Positions 52,852 through 61,945 of a stretch of 64,000 nucleotides of DNA are shown one piece after another (position 1 is the stretch's first letter; the number at the start of each line of letters is the position of its first letter). This stretch comes from Methylobacterium sp. J-076. Its GTDB lineage: Bacteria > Pseudomonadota > Alphaproteobacteria > Rhizobiales > Beijerinckiaceae. The notes under the pieces are model-generated. The model saw only the letters and a list, made by a program, of their open reading frames with translations. It had not been told where the DNA came from and made no database searches. The position numbers and the translations under genes were made by a program. Location: the NCBI RefSeq assembly GCF_022829405.1, contig NZ_JAKSXW010000074.1:1-64000 (forward strand), given 5' to 3'.

Positions 52852-53888
52852 GGCTGCTGATCGCGAGCGACGCGTGGCACCCGCAGGTCAACGGCGTGGT
52901 GCGCTCCCTGGAGCAGATGGTGCGCCGCGCCCCCGCCCACGGCTTCCGGGCGAGCGTGCTGAGCCCGTCCGAGTTTCCCTCCATGCCCCTGCCGGGCTAC
53001 CCCGAGATCCGCCTCGCCTGTCCGGTGCCGGGGCGCCTGGCCGCCCGCTGGGACGCGGTGGGGCCGACCCATGTCCACATCGCCACCGAGGGGCCGGTGG
53101 GCTTCGCGGTGCGGCGGCGCTGCCTGAGCCGGCGGCTGCCCTTCACCACGAGCTACCACACCCGCTTCCCGGAATACCTCGCCGCCCGCGCCCCCGTGCC
53201 GGAGGCGTGGTCCTACGCCTACCTGCGCCGTTTCCACGGGGCCGCCCAGGGCACGATGGTGAGCACCGCGAGCCTCCAGGGCGAGCTGGAGGACCGGGGC
53301 TTCGGCCGGATCATGCGCTGGACTCGGGGCGTCGACACCGACCTGTTCCGCCCGGCCGCGCCGGACGCCCCCGTGCCCGCCGACCTCGCCGGGCTGCCCC
53401 GGCCGTTCTTCCTGTTCGTCGGCCGCCTCGCGATCGAGAAGAACATCGCCGCCTTCCTGGCCCTCGACCTGCCGGGCACCAAGGTGGTGATCGGCGACGG
53501 GCCGGACCGGGCGCGGCTGCAAGCCCTGGCGCCGGAGGCGCGGTTCCTCGGCACCCGGACGGGCTCCGACCTCGCGGCGCTCTACGCCGCCTGCGACGCG
53601 TTCGTCTTCCCGAGCGTGACCGACACGTTCGGGATCGTCCTGCTCGAGGCCCTGGCCTGCGGCCTGCCGGTCGCCGCCTTCCCCGTGCCCGGCCCCCTCG
53701 ACGTCATCGCCACGGGCGGCGTCGGGATCCTCGACCGCGACCTGCGCGCGGCGGCGCTCGGCGCCCTCACCCTGTCGCGCAAAGCCTGCCGCGAAGAGGC
53801 CCTGCGCCGGGGCTGGGACGAGAGTGCCCGCCAGTTCTACGGCAACATCGTCCTCGCCCGCAGCCGGGCCGAGCCCGAGGCGGCCTGA
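52848..53888 (+). CDS. Family 4-type glycosyltransferase
   Basis: This 346-residue GT-B protein starts with TTG at 52848, overlapping the upstream stop by 4 bp. It has LLIASDAWHPQVNGVVRSLE, the acceptor region THVHIATEGPVGF, FFLFVGRLAIEKNIAAFLAL, and a nucleotide-binding end FPSVTDTFGIVLLEALACGL. These are characteristic of mannosyl- or glucosyl-transferases that build glycolipids such as monoglycosyl-diacylglycerol. The coupled phosphoesterase suggests a membrane-glycolipid pathway. Confidence 0.9.
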   Translation: MRLLIASDAWHPQVNGVVRSLEQMVRRAPAHGFRASVLSPSEFPSMPLPGYPEIRLACPVPGRLAARWDAVGPTHVHIATEGPVGFAVRRRCLSRRLPFTTSYHTRFPEYLAARAPVPEAWSYAYLRRFHGAAQGTMVSTASLQGELEDRGFGRIMRWTRGVDTDLFRPAAPDAPVPADLAGLPRPFFLFVGRLAIEKNIAAFLALDLPGTKVVIGDGPDRARLQALAPEARFLGTRTGSDLAALYAACDAFVFPSVTDTFGIVLLEALACGLPVAAFPVPGPLDVIATGGVGILDRDLRAAALGALTLSRKACREEALRRGWDESARQFYGNIVLARSRAEPEAA

Positions 53889-53903
53889 TCCCGCCTCCGC
53901 GGC

Positions 53904-53925
53904 GGCGCCCGTGAGGACGGGCGCC
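53904..53925 (+). terminator. Hairpin downstream of the glycosyltransferase
   Basis: GGCGCCCGT, 4-nt loop, ACGGGCGCC: a perfect 9-bp stem 15 bp after the stop, with no T-tract. Confidence 0.45.
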
Positions 53926-54024
53926 TGAACCCCGGCGGCGTGGCGCGCGCTCGCAGGGACGGCGGCGGATGGGATGGGGGAACGGGGCGGTGACGCGGGC
54001 CGCCGGAGATGCCAGAGGGGCGCG

Positions 54025-54615
54025 ATGCCGCCCTTCGATCCCGCCCGCGCCGCCGCCTACCCCGCCGTGATCGGCTGCGACGAGGTCGGCCGGGGGGCGC
54101 TGAGCGGCCCGGTGGTGGTCGCCGCCGTCTGGTTCGACCCGGCCGCCATCCCCGCCGGGCTGCTCGGCGCCCTGGACGACAGCAAGAAACTTCCCGAGGC
54201 GGCCCGGAACAGGCTCGCGCCGCTGATCCGCGCCCATGCCCGGGTCGCCCTGGCGGCGGGCTCGCCCGCCCTGATCGACCGGATCAACATCCGCGCGGCG
54301 ACCCTGGACGCCATGGCCCGGGCGGTGGCGAAGCTCGGCATCGACGCCCCTGTCTGGGTCGATGGGCGGGACGTCCTGCCGGGCTTTCCCGGGCGGGCGG
54401 TGGTCGGCGGCGACAGCCTGGTGCCGCAGATCGCCGCCGCCTCCATCGTCGCCAAGGTCCTGCGTGATGCGTTCATGCGCCGGCTGGCCAGACGCCATCC
54501 CGGCTACGGCTGGGAGCGCAACGTCGGCTACGGCACGGCCCTCCACCGGGCCGGCCTCGCCGCCCTCGGCCGCAGCCCGCACCACCGGGCGAGCTTCACG
54601 CGGACCTTCGGGTAG
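54025..54615 (+). CDS. rnhB: Ribonuclease HII
   Basis: This 196-residue enzyme removes ribonucleotides from DNA. It has the catalytic VIGCDEVGRGALSGPVVVAA (Asp, Glu), DSKKLPEAARNRLAPLI, and DALVVDG-like VWVDGRDVLPGF, GGDSLVPQIAAASIVAKVL and HPGYGWERNVGYGTALH. GAGGGG precedes the ATG at 54025 by 4 nt; a longer frame from 53974 is not needed. It converges on the radical SAM gene. Confidence 0.93.
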   Translation: MPPFDPARAAAYPAVIGCDEVGRGALSGPVVVAAVWFDPAAIPAGLLGALDDSKKLPEAARNRLAPLIRAHARVALAAGSPALIDRINIRAATLDAMARAVAKLGIDAPVWVDGRDVLPGFPGRAVVGGDSLVPQIAAASIVAKVLRDAFMRRLARRHPGYGWERNVGYGTALHRAGLAALGRSPHHRASFTRTFG

Positions 54616-54622
54616 GGCGCGC

Positions 54623-55711
54623 TCAGAACAGGGCGAGCTGCGCCCCCGGCGGGCGGAACTCCTGCGTGTTCAGGGCCATGCGCCCGAACGTGTAGCCGAG
54701 CCGCCGCCCGGCGAGGCGCACCCGCTGGCCGATCATCTCGGCATAGGGTCCCTCGCCCCGGAACCGGTGGCCGAAGCGCGAATCGTTCTCCCGCCCCCCG
54801 CGGGATTGCCGCAGCAGGGCGAAGGCCCGCTCCTTGCGCTCGGGGTAGTGCTCGGTGAACCAGTCGGCCACGAGGTCCTTCACCTCCCCGGGCAGGCGCA
54901 GCAGGGCGTGGCCGATCCGGCTCGCCCCGTGGGCGCGGGCGGCCTCCAGCAACGCCTCGACCTCGTGGTCGGTGAGGCCGGGGATGACCGGCGAGACGTT
55001 GACCATCACCGGCACCCCCGCCGCCGACAGGGCCCGCATGGCGGCGAGCCGGCGGTCGGGGCGGGGGGCGCGGGGGTCGAGGTGCCGGGACAGGCGCGGG
55101 TCGAGGGTCGGCAGCGAGATCGCGACGAGAACGAGGTTCCGCTCGGCCATCGGCGCCAGCAGGTCGAGATCCCGCAGGACCAGGTCGGACTTGGTGGTGA
55201 TCCCCACCGGATGGCGCGCATCGGCCAGCACCTTCAGCACCGCCCGGGTCAGGCGGTGCTCCCGCTCGATGGGCTGGTACGGGTCGGTGGCGGTGCCGAG
55301 CGCGATCGTCTCCGGCCGGTAGCCGGGGGCCGCCAGCTCCCGCGCCAGCACCTGCGCCGCCTCCGGCTTGGTGAACAGCCGCGATTCGAAATCGAGGCCC
55401 GGCGAGAGGCCGAGATAGGCGTGGGTCGGCCGCGCGTAGCAGTAGATGCAGCCGTGCTCGCAGCCCCGGTACGGGTTGAGGGAGCGGTCGAACGGGATAT
55501 CGGGCGAGGTGTTGCGGGCGATCACCGAGGCCGTGCGCTCGGGCCGGACCTCGGTGCGCAGGGGGGCCGGCGCGTCGGGCTCCCACCCGTCCGCGAAGGT
55601 CTCGCGGCGGGCGGCTTCGTAGCGGCCGGTCGGGTTGGCGGTGGCGCCCCGGCCCCTTCGGGCCTCGGACGGGGCCGTGCTCGCCGGCAGGCGCAGCGTG
55701 TCGTGGCGCAT
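54623..55711 (-). CDS. PA0069-family radical SAM protein
   Basis: This 362-residue protein has the radical SAM cluster motif CEHGCIYCYARPTHAYLG, which binds a [4Fe-4S] cluster and S-adenosylmethionine. TDPYQPIEREHRLTRAVLKV and ITTKSDLVLRDLDLLAPM follow. The family resembles spore photoproduct lyase in its core. The true substrate is unknown. The ATG at 55711 was chosen; upstream sequence is not conserved in composition. The 7-bp gap to rnhB leaves little room for a terminator. Confidence 0.88.
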   Translation of the reverse strand: MRHDTLRLPASTAPSEARRGRGATANPTGRYEAARRETFADGWEPDAPAPLRTEVRPERTASVIARNTSPDIPFDRSLNPYRGCEHGCIYCYARPTHAYLGLSPGLDFESRLFTKPEAAQVLARELAAPGYRPETIALGTATDPYQPIEREHRLTRAVLKVLADARHPVGITTKSDLVLRDLDLLAPMAERNLVLVAISLPTLDPRLSRHLDPRAPRPDRRLAAMRALSAAGVPVMVNVSPVIPGLTDHEVEALLEAARAHGASRIGHALLRLPGEVKDLVADWFTEHYPERKERAFALLRQSRGGRENDSRFGHRFRGEGPYAEMIGQRVRLAGRRLGYTFGRMALNTQEFRPPGAQLALF

Positions 55712-55849
55712 GGGCGTTCGGCCTCCCTGGGGCGAACGTAACACGAACACGCGGACAGGTCTGCGGAAAATGCGGGCAAACGGAACCGGGGAGCCGCCGG
55801 AGGGCGGGAGGGGCCGTTTACGCCCGCGCAAAATCGGCTATGCGCGCGC

Positions 55850-56359
55850 ATGCTCTCCGCCGTGACCTACTTGGCCGATCCGGCCGATCCGGACGCGATC
55901 GACCGGCTGGCCGACACGCTCAGCGTGCTCGTCTCCGGCGTGGCCGGCGGACTCGTGGGCGATGCGATCATCGTCGTGCCGGGGCAGGTCTCCGCCGTGG
56001 CGGCCGTCGCGGAGGCGACCGGCGCCGTCCTCGTCCCGCATCGGGGGGGCAACCCGTTCGCCACGGGGGCCGCCGTGGCCCGGCGCGACTGGATCCTGTG
56101 CCTGGAGGCCGGCGACGTGCCCGCGGAGGGCTGGATCCGCACCCTCGACCGGTTCGTCGGCACGGCGAAGGCGGAGATCGGGATCGGCCGCCTGCACCGG
56201 GGGGCGTCCCTGCGCACCCGCCTCCTGGCGGGCATGGAGGGCGTGGTCGGCGCCCGCGCCGCCCGGGCCGGGGACGTGGTGCGCCGGGCCGACCTCGCCG
56301 CGGGGCCGGGACAGCGGCTGCGGGTCCGCACCCTGAACGGGCGAATCGACCGCCCGTGA
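55850..56359 (+). CDS. Short GT-A-like transferase
   Basis: This 169-residue protein resembles a small family 2-like glycosyltransferase. It has a strand, AIIVVPGQVSAVAAVAEATG, followed by GNPFATGAAVARRDWILCLE, AGDVPAEGWIRTLDRFVG with a D-x-D-like acidic spot, and helical ends. It lacks the full catalytic region and may be a truncated or accessory enzyme. Similar genes occur near moaB in related bacteria, so a link to molybdenum cofactor genes (moaB at 58067) is possible. Confidence 0.5.
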   Translation: MLSAVTYLADPADPDAIDRLADTLSVLVSGVAGGLVGDAIIVVPGQVSAVAAVAEATGAVLVPHRGGNPFATGAAVARRDWILCLEAGDVPAEGWIRTLDRFVGTAKAEIGIGRLHRGASLRTRLLAGMEGVVGARAARAGDVVRRADLAAGPGQRLRVRTLNGRIDRP

Positions 56360-56486
56360 GCGACACAAGTGGGCCGGCCCCGCGCCGATCCTGCGCCATT
56401 CGCGCTCGAATCCCTGGCGCAACGGCCGGAAAATTGCTCAGTTGCCGGCAACGAGAGCCCGCCGCCCCGGCGGAGACGATGGGACC

Positions 56487-57944
56487 ATGCCGATGGATGC
56501 CTCCGGCCTGATGGCGCGCAAGTCGGTCGACGACATCGTCTCGGGCGGGGAGGCCGAATCCCAGACCCTGTCCCGGACCCTCGGGCCGTTCTCGATCATG
56601 GCCATGGGCATCGGCGCCATCATCGGCGCGGGCATCTTCGTGCTCACCGGCACCGCCGCCGCGCAATATGCGGGGCCGGGCATCATGCTCTCCTTCGTGC
56701 TGGGCGGCATCGCCTGCGCCTTCGTCGGCCTGTGCTATTCCGAGCTGGCGGCGCTGATCCCGGTGGCCGGATCGAGCTACACCTACACCTACGCCACGCT
56801 CGGCGAGTTCTTCGCGTGGCTGATCGGCTGGGACCTGATCCTCGAATACGCCATGGGCGCGGCCACGGTGGCGGTCGGCTGGTCGGGCTACGTCACGAGC
56901 ATCCTCAAGGATGTCGGCATCGTCATCCCGGCCCAGTTCACCCACGCGCCGGGGACGGCGATCGAGGGCGGCGGCACCGCCCTGTTCAACCTGCCCGCGA
57001 TGGTGATCGTGGCAGCCCTGACCCTGCTGCTGATGCGCGGCACCAAGGAATCGGCCAAGCTCAACAACGTGATGGTGGCCATCAAGCTCGCGGTGGTGCT
57101 GGCCTTCATCGGGCTCGGCTGGCGCTACACCACCAGCGCGAACTGGACCCCGCTGATCCCGCCGAACGACGGCACCTTCGGCCATTACGGCTACAGCGGC
57201 ATCCTGCGCGGGGCGGGGGTGGTGTTCTTCGCCTTCATCGGCTTCGACGCGGTCTCGACGGCGGCGCAGGAGGCCAAGCGCCCGCAGAAGGACATGCCCA
57301 TCGGCATCCTCGGCTCGCTGGCGGTCTGCACGATCCTCTACGTGCTGGTGGCGGCGGTGCTCACCGGCCTCGTGCCCTTCAAGGAGCTGAACGTCCCCGA
57401 CCCCATCGCCAAGGGCGTCGACGTGATCGGCATCGGCTGGTTCGGGGCGCTCATCAAGCTCGGCGCCCTCACCGGGCTGACGACGGTGATCCTGGTGCTG
57501 CTCTACGGCCAGAGCCGGATCTTCTACACCATGGCCAGCGACGGGCTGCTGCCGAAGCTGTTCGCCCACGTCCACCCGACCTACCAGACGCCCTACCGCA
57601 GCCAGGCGCTGATCGGCGCCTGCGTCGCCGTGGTGGCGGCCCTGGTGCCGATCACCATCCTCGGCGAGATGGTGAGCATCGGGACGCTCGCCGCCTTCTG
57701 CCTCGTCTGCGGGGCGGTGATCCACCTGCGGCGGTCGGAGAAGGGGATGAAGCGCCCGTTCCGCGCGCCCGCGGTGCCGCTCGTGCCGATCCTCGGCATC
57801 CTGTTCTGCCTGCTGCTGATGGCGGGCCTGCCCCTCGACACGTGGCTGCGCCTCGTGATCTGGATGGCGGTCGGCCTGGTGATCTACTTCTTCTACGGGC
57901 GGAAGCACTCGGTGCTGCGCCAGCGCAACGGGACGACGGCGTAA
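56487..57944 (+). CDS. APC-family amino acid permease
   Basis: This 485-residue membrane protein has about twelve helices and the APC hallmarks: LSRTLGPFSIMAMGIGAIIG, AGIFVLTGTAAAQYAGPGI, and FFAFIGFDAVSTAAQEAKRP. The shape fits cationic amino acid transporters (YhdG/CAT). The ATG at 56487 was chosen; another at 56493 is almost equal. It probably imports amino acids by proton coupling. A family B repeat copy follows at 57961. Confidence 0.9.
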   Translation: MPMDASGLMARKSVDDIVSGGEAESQTLSRTLGPFSIMAMGIGAIIGAGIFVLTGTAAAQYAGPGIMLSFVLGGIACAFVGLCYSELAALIPVAGSSYTYTYATLGEFFAWLIGWDLILEYAMGAATVAVGWSGYVTSILKDVGIVIPAQFTHAPGTAIEGGGTALFNLPAMVIVAALTLLLMRGTKESAKLNNVMVAIKLAVVLAFIGLGWRYTTSANWTPLIPPNDGTFGHYGYSGILRGAGVVFFAFIGFDAVSTAAQEAKRPQKDMPIGILGSLAVCTILYVLVAAVLTGLVPFKELNVPDPIAKGVDVIGIGWFGALIKLGALTGLTTVILVLLYGQSRIFYTMASDGLLPKLFAHVHPTYQTPYRSQALIGACVAVVAALVPITILGEMVSIGTLAAFCLVCGAVIHLRRSEKGMKRPFRAPAVPLVPILGILFCLLLMAGLPLDTWLRLVIWMAVGLVIYFFYGRKHSVLRQRNGTTA

Positions 57945-57960
57945 CCGCCCCCCCGGCTCC

Positions 57961-58055
57961 GCCGTCATGGCGAGGCGGAGCCGACGCGATCCGGGGCGCG
58001 ACTTGTCCGGTTGAGGCAGAGCCGCTGGATTGCGTCGCGCCGCTCGCAATGACGG
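57961..58055. repeat. Palindromic dispersed repeat, family B (copy 3)
   Basis: GCCGTCATGGCGAGGCGGAG at one end and CGCTCGCAATGACGG at the other, with CTGGATTGCGTCGCG inside. It lies between the permease and moaB. Confidence 0.7.
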
Positions 58056-58066
58056 AAACGGTGGGG

Positions 58067-58609
58067 TCACCCCCGCCGCAGGTGCTCGTCCAGCCGGGGC
58101 ATGATCTCCACGAAGTTGCAGGGCCGGTGGCGGTAGTCGAGCTGCTGGGCCAGGATGCCGTCCCAGGCGTCCCGGCAGGCGCCGGGCGAGCCCGGCAGCA
58201 CGAAGACGTAGGTCGCCTTCGCGACCCCGGCGGTGGCCCGGGACTGGAGCGTCGAGGTGCCGATCTTGTCGTAGGAGATCCGGTGGAACACCGCCGAGAA
58301 GCCGTCCATGCGCTTCTCGAACAGGGGCTCCAGCGCCTCGGGCGTCACGTCCCGGCCGGTGAAGCCGGTGCCGCCGGTGGTGAGCACCACGTCCACCGCG
58401 GGATCGCCGAGCCAGCCCTCCACCCGGGCGCGAATCGCGGCCACGTCGTCCGGCACGATCCCCCGGCCGGCGAGGCGGTGCCCCGCCTCGGTCAGGCGCC
58501 CGACGAGGGTATCCCCCGAGCGGTCGTCCTCCGGCGTGCGGGTGTCGGAGACGGTGAGCACCGCGATCCCGAGGGGAATGAAGCGGCGGGCATGCGGGTC
58601 GTCGGCCAT
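58067..58609 (-). CDS. moaB: Molybdenum cofactor biosynthesis protein MoaB
   Basis: This 180-residue protein of the MoaB/MogA family has the SDTRTPEDDRSGDTLVGRLT start, VVLTTGGTGFTGRDVTPEAL, and LPGSPGACRDAW near the C-terminus. MoaB adenylates molybdopterin in cofactor synthesis in this group. Its start at 58609 has no strong ribosome binding site. It stands alone, without other moa genes in the window. Confidence 0.93.
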   Translation of the reverse strand: MADDPHARRFIPLGIAVLTVSDTRTPEDDRSGDTLVGRLTEAGHRLAGRGIVPDDVAAIRARVEGWLGDPAVDVVLTTGGTGFTGRDVTPEALEPLFEKRMDGFSAVFHRISYDKIGTSTLQSRATAGVAKATYVFVLPGSPGACRDAWDGILAQQLDYRHRPCNFVEIMPRLDEHLRRG

Positions 58610-58706
58610 GGCGTGAAGGGGTCTCCCGGTGATGCCGGGGGATATGGTGTTCTTGCGGGCAAACGCGACCGGCCCTCCCCTCCTCGGAAGTAACCCCGCC
58701 CTCCCA

Positions 58707-58821
58707 CCTCATCCTGAGGTGCCCGCGTCAGCGGGCCTCGAAGAGGGGGCTCCAGACCGCGCCGCGATCCCTGGAGCCCTCCTTCGAGGCCACCGCTCCG
58801 CGTCGGCACCTCAGGATGAGG
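58707..58821. repeat. Palindromic dispersed repeat, family A (copy 2)
   Basis: CCTCATCCTGAGGTGCCCGC at one end and GCACCTCAGGATGAGG at the other, as in the copy at 37173. It lies between moaB and the GNAT gene. Confidence 0.8.
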
Positions 58822-58877
58822 GGGCGGGGAGGACCGGTCGTCGGCATAGGCCGCACCGATCCCCCCCGGCTTATCCC

Positions 58878-59423
58878 TTACGCGGCGCGTCGTCGCGCGC
58901 CGGCACCGGCGGCGGCCACCAGCGGCTCCGGCAGGCCGGTCGCCCGCAGCACGCCCTCCGCCCCCGCCAGGGCGCCGGCCCGCAGCTCCAGCCCGAGGAA
59001 CCGGTCGCGCTCGAACGGGCCGGGCATGGCGAGGCCGGCGGCCAGATCGCCCCGGAAGCCGAAGCGGGCGTAGTAGGGCGCATCGCCCATCAGCAGGATC
59101 GCCCCGTGGCCCAGCGCCTCCGCCCGGCCGATGGCGGCCTGCATCAGCACCGAGCCCAACCCCTGGCCCTGGATCGCCGGATCGACGGCGAGCGGCCCGA
59201 GCAGCAGCGCCGGGCGGCCCTCGCCGGCCTCGACGTGCCACAGGCGCAGGGTGCCCACGAGGCGCCCGCCCCGGCTGGCGGCGAAGGCCAGCCCGCGCGC
59301 CGGCAGACGCCCCTCGCGGAGGCGCTCGGAGGTCTTGGCCCGGCGGTTGCCGGGAAAGCACGCGTCCAGCAGGCGCTCGCGCGCCGGGACGTCATGGGGG
59401 AATTCGGTGCGGATCTCGATCAA
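58878..59423 (-). CDS. GNAT family N-acetyltransferase (YhbS-like)
   Basis: This 181-residue acetyltransferase has the acetyl-CoA loop in VDPAIQGQGLGSVLMQAAIG and a C-terminal ILLMGDAPYYARFGF. It starts with TTG at 59423, with GGGAGGG about 9 nt upstream. It is downstream of the decarboxylase on the same strand (129 bp gap), so it may modify a polyamine or amino acid; the substrate is unknown. Confidence 0.85.
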   Translation of the reverse strand: MIEIRTEFPHDVPARERLLDACFPGNRRAKTSERLREGRLPARGLAFAASRGGRLVGTLRLWHVEAGEGRPALLLGPLAVDPAIQGQGLGSVLMQAAIGRAEALGHGAILLMGDAPYYARFGFRGDLAAGLAMPGPFERDRFLGLELRAGALAGAEGVLRATGLPEPLVAAAGAGARRRAA

Positions 59424-59552
59424 AGCCGTGCCCTCCCAGGGCCAGAAGCGGGAGCAGCGACAATCCTCGCGGGTGGCCCTGCGGCCACCCGTCCGGCTTT
59501 CTCGGGGAGTGTGATCACCGAACCCTGAACGGGCCCGGAGTTTCGAGGACGA

Positions 59553-60719
59553 TCAGATCACGATCTGCTGAAGCGGCGGGAAGCCGTTGAAGGCGACGGC
59601 CGCATACGTCGTGGTGTAGGCGCCCGTTCCCTCGATCAGCACCTTGTCGCCGATGGAGAGCGAGACCGGCAGCGGGTAGTGCTGGCGCTCGTAGAGCACG
59701 TCCACCGAATCGCAGGTGGGGCCGGCGATCACGCAGGGCTCGGTCCGCTCGCCGTCGTGGCGGGTGCGGATCGGGTAGCGGATCGCCTCGTCCATCGTCT
59801 CGGCCAGCCCGCCGAACTTGCCGATGTCGAGGTAGACCCAGCGCACCTCGTCCTCCTCCGCCGACTTCTTCGAGACCAGCACCACCTCGGCCTCGATCAT
59901 CCCGGCATTGCCGACCATGCCCCGGCCCGGCTCGATGATCGTCTCGGGGATGCGGTTGCCGAAGTGCTTGGTGAGCGCCCGGAAGATCGCGTCGCCGTAG
60001 CTCTCCACGCCCGGGACGGCCTTCAGGTATTGGGTGGGGAAGCCGCCGCCGAGGTTCACCATCGACAGGAAGATGCCCCGCTCGGCACATTCGCGGAAGA
60101 CCGCCGCGGCCGAGGCCAGCGCCCCGTCCCACGCCTCGGTGTTGCCCTGCTGCGAGCCGACGTGGAACGACACGCCGTAGGCGGACAGGCCCTGGCGGTG
60201 GGCGTGCTCCAGCACGTCGGTCGCCATCTCCGGCACGCAGCCGAACTTGCGCGAGAGCGGCCAGTCGGCCCCGGCGCCGTCGCACAGGATGCGGCAGAAC
60301 ACCTGCACCGCGCCGGCCTCCAGGCCCGCCGCCGTGGCGGCGCGGGCGATCTTCTCCACCTCGGCCTCGCAATCCACCGCGAACAGGCGGATGCCGTGGG
60401 CCAGGGCGCGGCCGATGCAGCGCTCCTTCTTGATGGTGTTGCCGAAGGAGATCCGCTCCGGCGTGGCGCCGGCGGCCAGCACCATCTCGATCTCGGCCAC
60501 CGAGGCCGTATCGAAGCACGAGCCCATCTCGGCCAGCAGGCCCAGCACCTCGGGGGCCGGGTTCGCCTTCACCGCATAGAACACGCGGGTGTCCGGCAGG
60601 GAGCGGGCGAAGGCGGTGTAGTTGTCACGCACGACGTCGAGGTCGAGGACCATCACGGGGCCCTCGTCGCGGCCGAGGTCGCGGCGCGCGCGCAGGAAGT
60701 CGCGGATCCGGTCGGTCAT
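59553..60719 (-). CDS. Fold type III PLP decarboxylase (ornithine/lysine type)
   Basis: This 388-residue enzyme has the PLP lysine in VFYAVKANPAPEVLGLLAEM, phosphate-binding LGGGFPTQY, EPGRGMVGNAG, and the catalytic Cys in GPTCDSVDVLY. The specificity helix region suggests ornithine or lysine, giving putrescine or cadaverine. Its GGGAG lies 7 nt before the ATG at 60719. The GNAT genes on each side may act on its product or on related amines. Confidence 0.9.
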   Translation of the reverse strand: MTDRIRDFLRARRDLGRDEGPVMVLDLDVVRDNYTAFARSLPDTRVFYAVKANPAPEVLGLLAEMGSCFDTASVAEIEMVLAAGATPERISFGNTIKKERCIGRALAHGIRLFAVDCEAEVEKIARAATAAGLEAGAVQVFCRILCDGAGADWPLSRKFGCVPEMATDVLEHAHRQGLSAYGVSFHVGSQQGNTEAWDGALASAAAVFRECAERGIFLSMVNLGGGFPTQYLKAVPGVESYGDAIFRALTKHFGNRIPETIIEPGRGMVGNAGMIEAEVVLVSKKSAEEDEVRWVYLDIGKFGGLAETMDEAIRYPIRTRHDGERTEPCVIAGPTCDSVDVLYERQHYPLPVSLSIGDKVLIEGTGAYTTTYAAVAFNGFPPLQQIVI

Positions 60720-61417
60720 GGTCGGCTCCCACCACGGTTCGAGAGCGCCCTCGCACGGGGCGCGATGTCGAAATCAGGCGGCTTCGCGGGCCGCCGGCGT
60801 CAGGGGGCGATGCGTCGCGCGGGTCCGGCGTGCTGTGGAGACGCACCGGTCCGGCGGGCGCAGAGCACCCGGAAGCTGCCGTGGATTGGAAGGGGGGACC
60901 CCCACCGCACGCCGGGCAAAGAGAAACAAGCCTCTTCGGTGCCGCCCTTTGGAGGGGCGGCGAGACCAAAAAAGCCCGTTCGTCGTTGCTTTAAGCTGCG
61001 TCCCCCGTGGAGAGCGGGGTTCGCCGGTTTCGCCTCCGGCTGCCGGTTGTTGTCGGGGTCCGGTGTCACCACCTGGATTGCCGGAAGCAGGGGATCCACC
61101 CCCACGACCATCGATCCTAAGACCCCTGGCGGCTGTCCGGCAGTTGGCCGGATGCCCACCAACCGACACGCGGCCACAGGCACGTGCGAAATTGGGCAGG
61201 GCGGACATAGGGGCAGACGCCCCGGACAGCAAGACCGGATTGCGCGCTCTCCTCGAAATACAACCCGCCCATCCCCCGGTGTGGCTCTCTTGCCGCAGGT
61301 GCCGACGGCTCCGGGTGCGGGCGCCCTTCCCAAGCGCCCGGGTTCGGGGCATTGCCCTGCGGCGGGCGGATCCGACGGACGGGCGATGGCAGGACCGACA
61401 GAACCGAAATCGAGACG
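60720..61417. other. Long intergenic region without recognised gene
   Basis: These 698 bp lie between divergent genes. The only structures I see are short GC hairpins, for example GCCGCCC and GGGCGGC near 60943-60963, and a GGGCGC/GCGCCC dyad near 61330. No frame on either strand combines a start site and plausible protein composition. It could hold regulatory sites or an untranslated RNA. Confidence 0.3.
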
Positions 61418-61945
61418 ATGGCGGGCTGCGGCGTGAACGCGCCTCTCCGCGATCCGCACCCCGCTCGGCCCATCCCGGTCCTGCGCCCTGCGACCCTGGG
61501 CGACCTCGACGCCCTGGTCGCCCTGGAACACGCCGCCTTCGCCACCGACCGGGCCGAGCGCCGGGCCATCCGCCACGCGATTCGCTCCGGCACGATGGAC
61601 GTGGTGGTGGCGCTGATCGAGGGCGACCTCCTCGTCGGCGCGGCGGTGCTGGAGCGCCGCCGCGCCAGCCGCATCGCCCGCCTCGCCTCGATCGCCGTAG
61701 ACCCGAACCGCGGGGGGCTGGGCCTCGGCGGGCGGCTCCTCGATGCGGCGGAGGAGACGGCCCGCAGCCAGGGCTGCGAGCGCCTGCGCCTGGAAGTCCG
61801 GGCCGATAACGGCGCCGGCATCCGCCTCTACGAGCGCCGGGGCTACACCCGCTTCGCGGTACGGCCGGATTACTACGAGGACGGGATGGAGGCGTGGCGC
61901 TACGAGCGGCTGCTGCAGGAGCCCGCAACGGAAGGGCGACCCTGA
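61418..61945 (+). CDS. GNAT family N-acetyltransferase (RimI-like)
   Basis: This 175-residue acetyltransferase has VLRPATLGDLDALVALEHAA, the acetyl-CoA loop IAVDPNRGGLGLGGRLLDAA, and a C-terminal LEVRADNGAGIRLYERRGYT, RFAVRPDYYEDG. The RimI/ribosomal-protein type is the closest match. I chose ATG 61418; GTG 61433 is also possible. Its neighbour across 698 bp is the decarboxylase. Confidence 0.85.
   Translation: MAGCGVNAPLRDPHPARPIPVLRPATLGDLDALVALEHAAFATDRAERRAIRHAIRSGTMDVVVALIEGDLLVGAAVLERRRASRIARLASIAVDPNRGGLGLGGRLLDAAEETARSQGCERLRLEVRADNGAGIRLYERRGYTRFAVRPDYYEDGMEAWRYERLLQEPATEGRP

Noticed and set aside
53941..53975. Possible further family B repeat half downstream of the GT-B gene
   Set aside because: Only one arm-like GCTCGCAGGGACGGCG is present without a matching partner, so it was not listed as a repeat.
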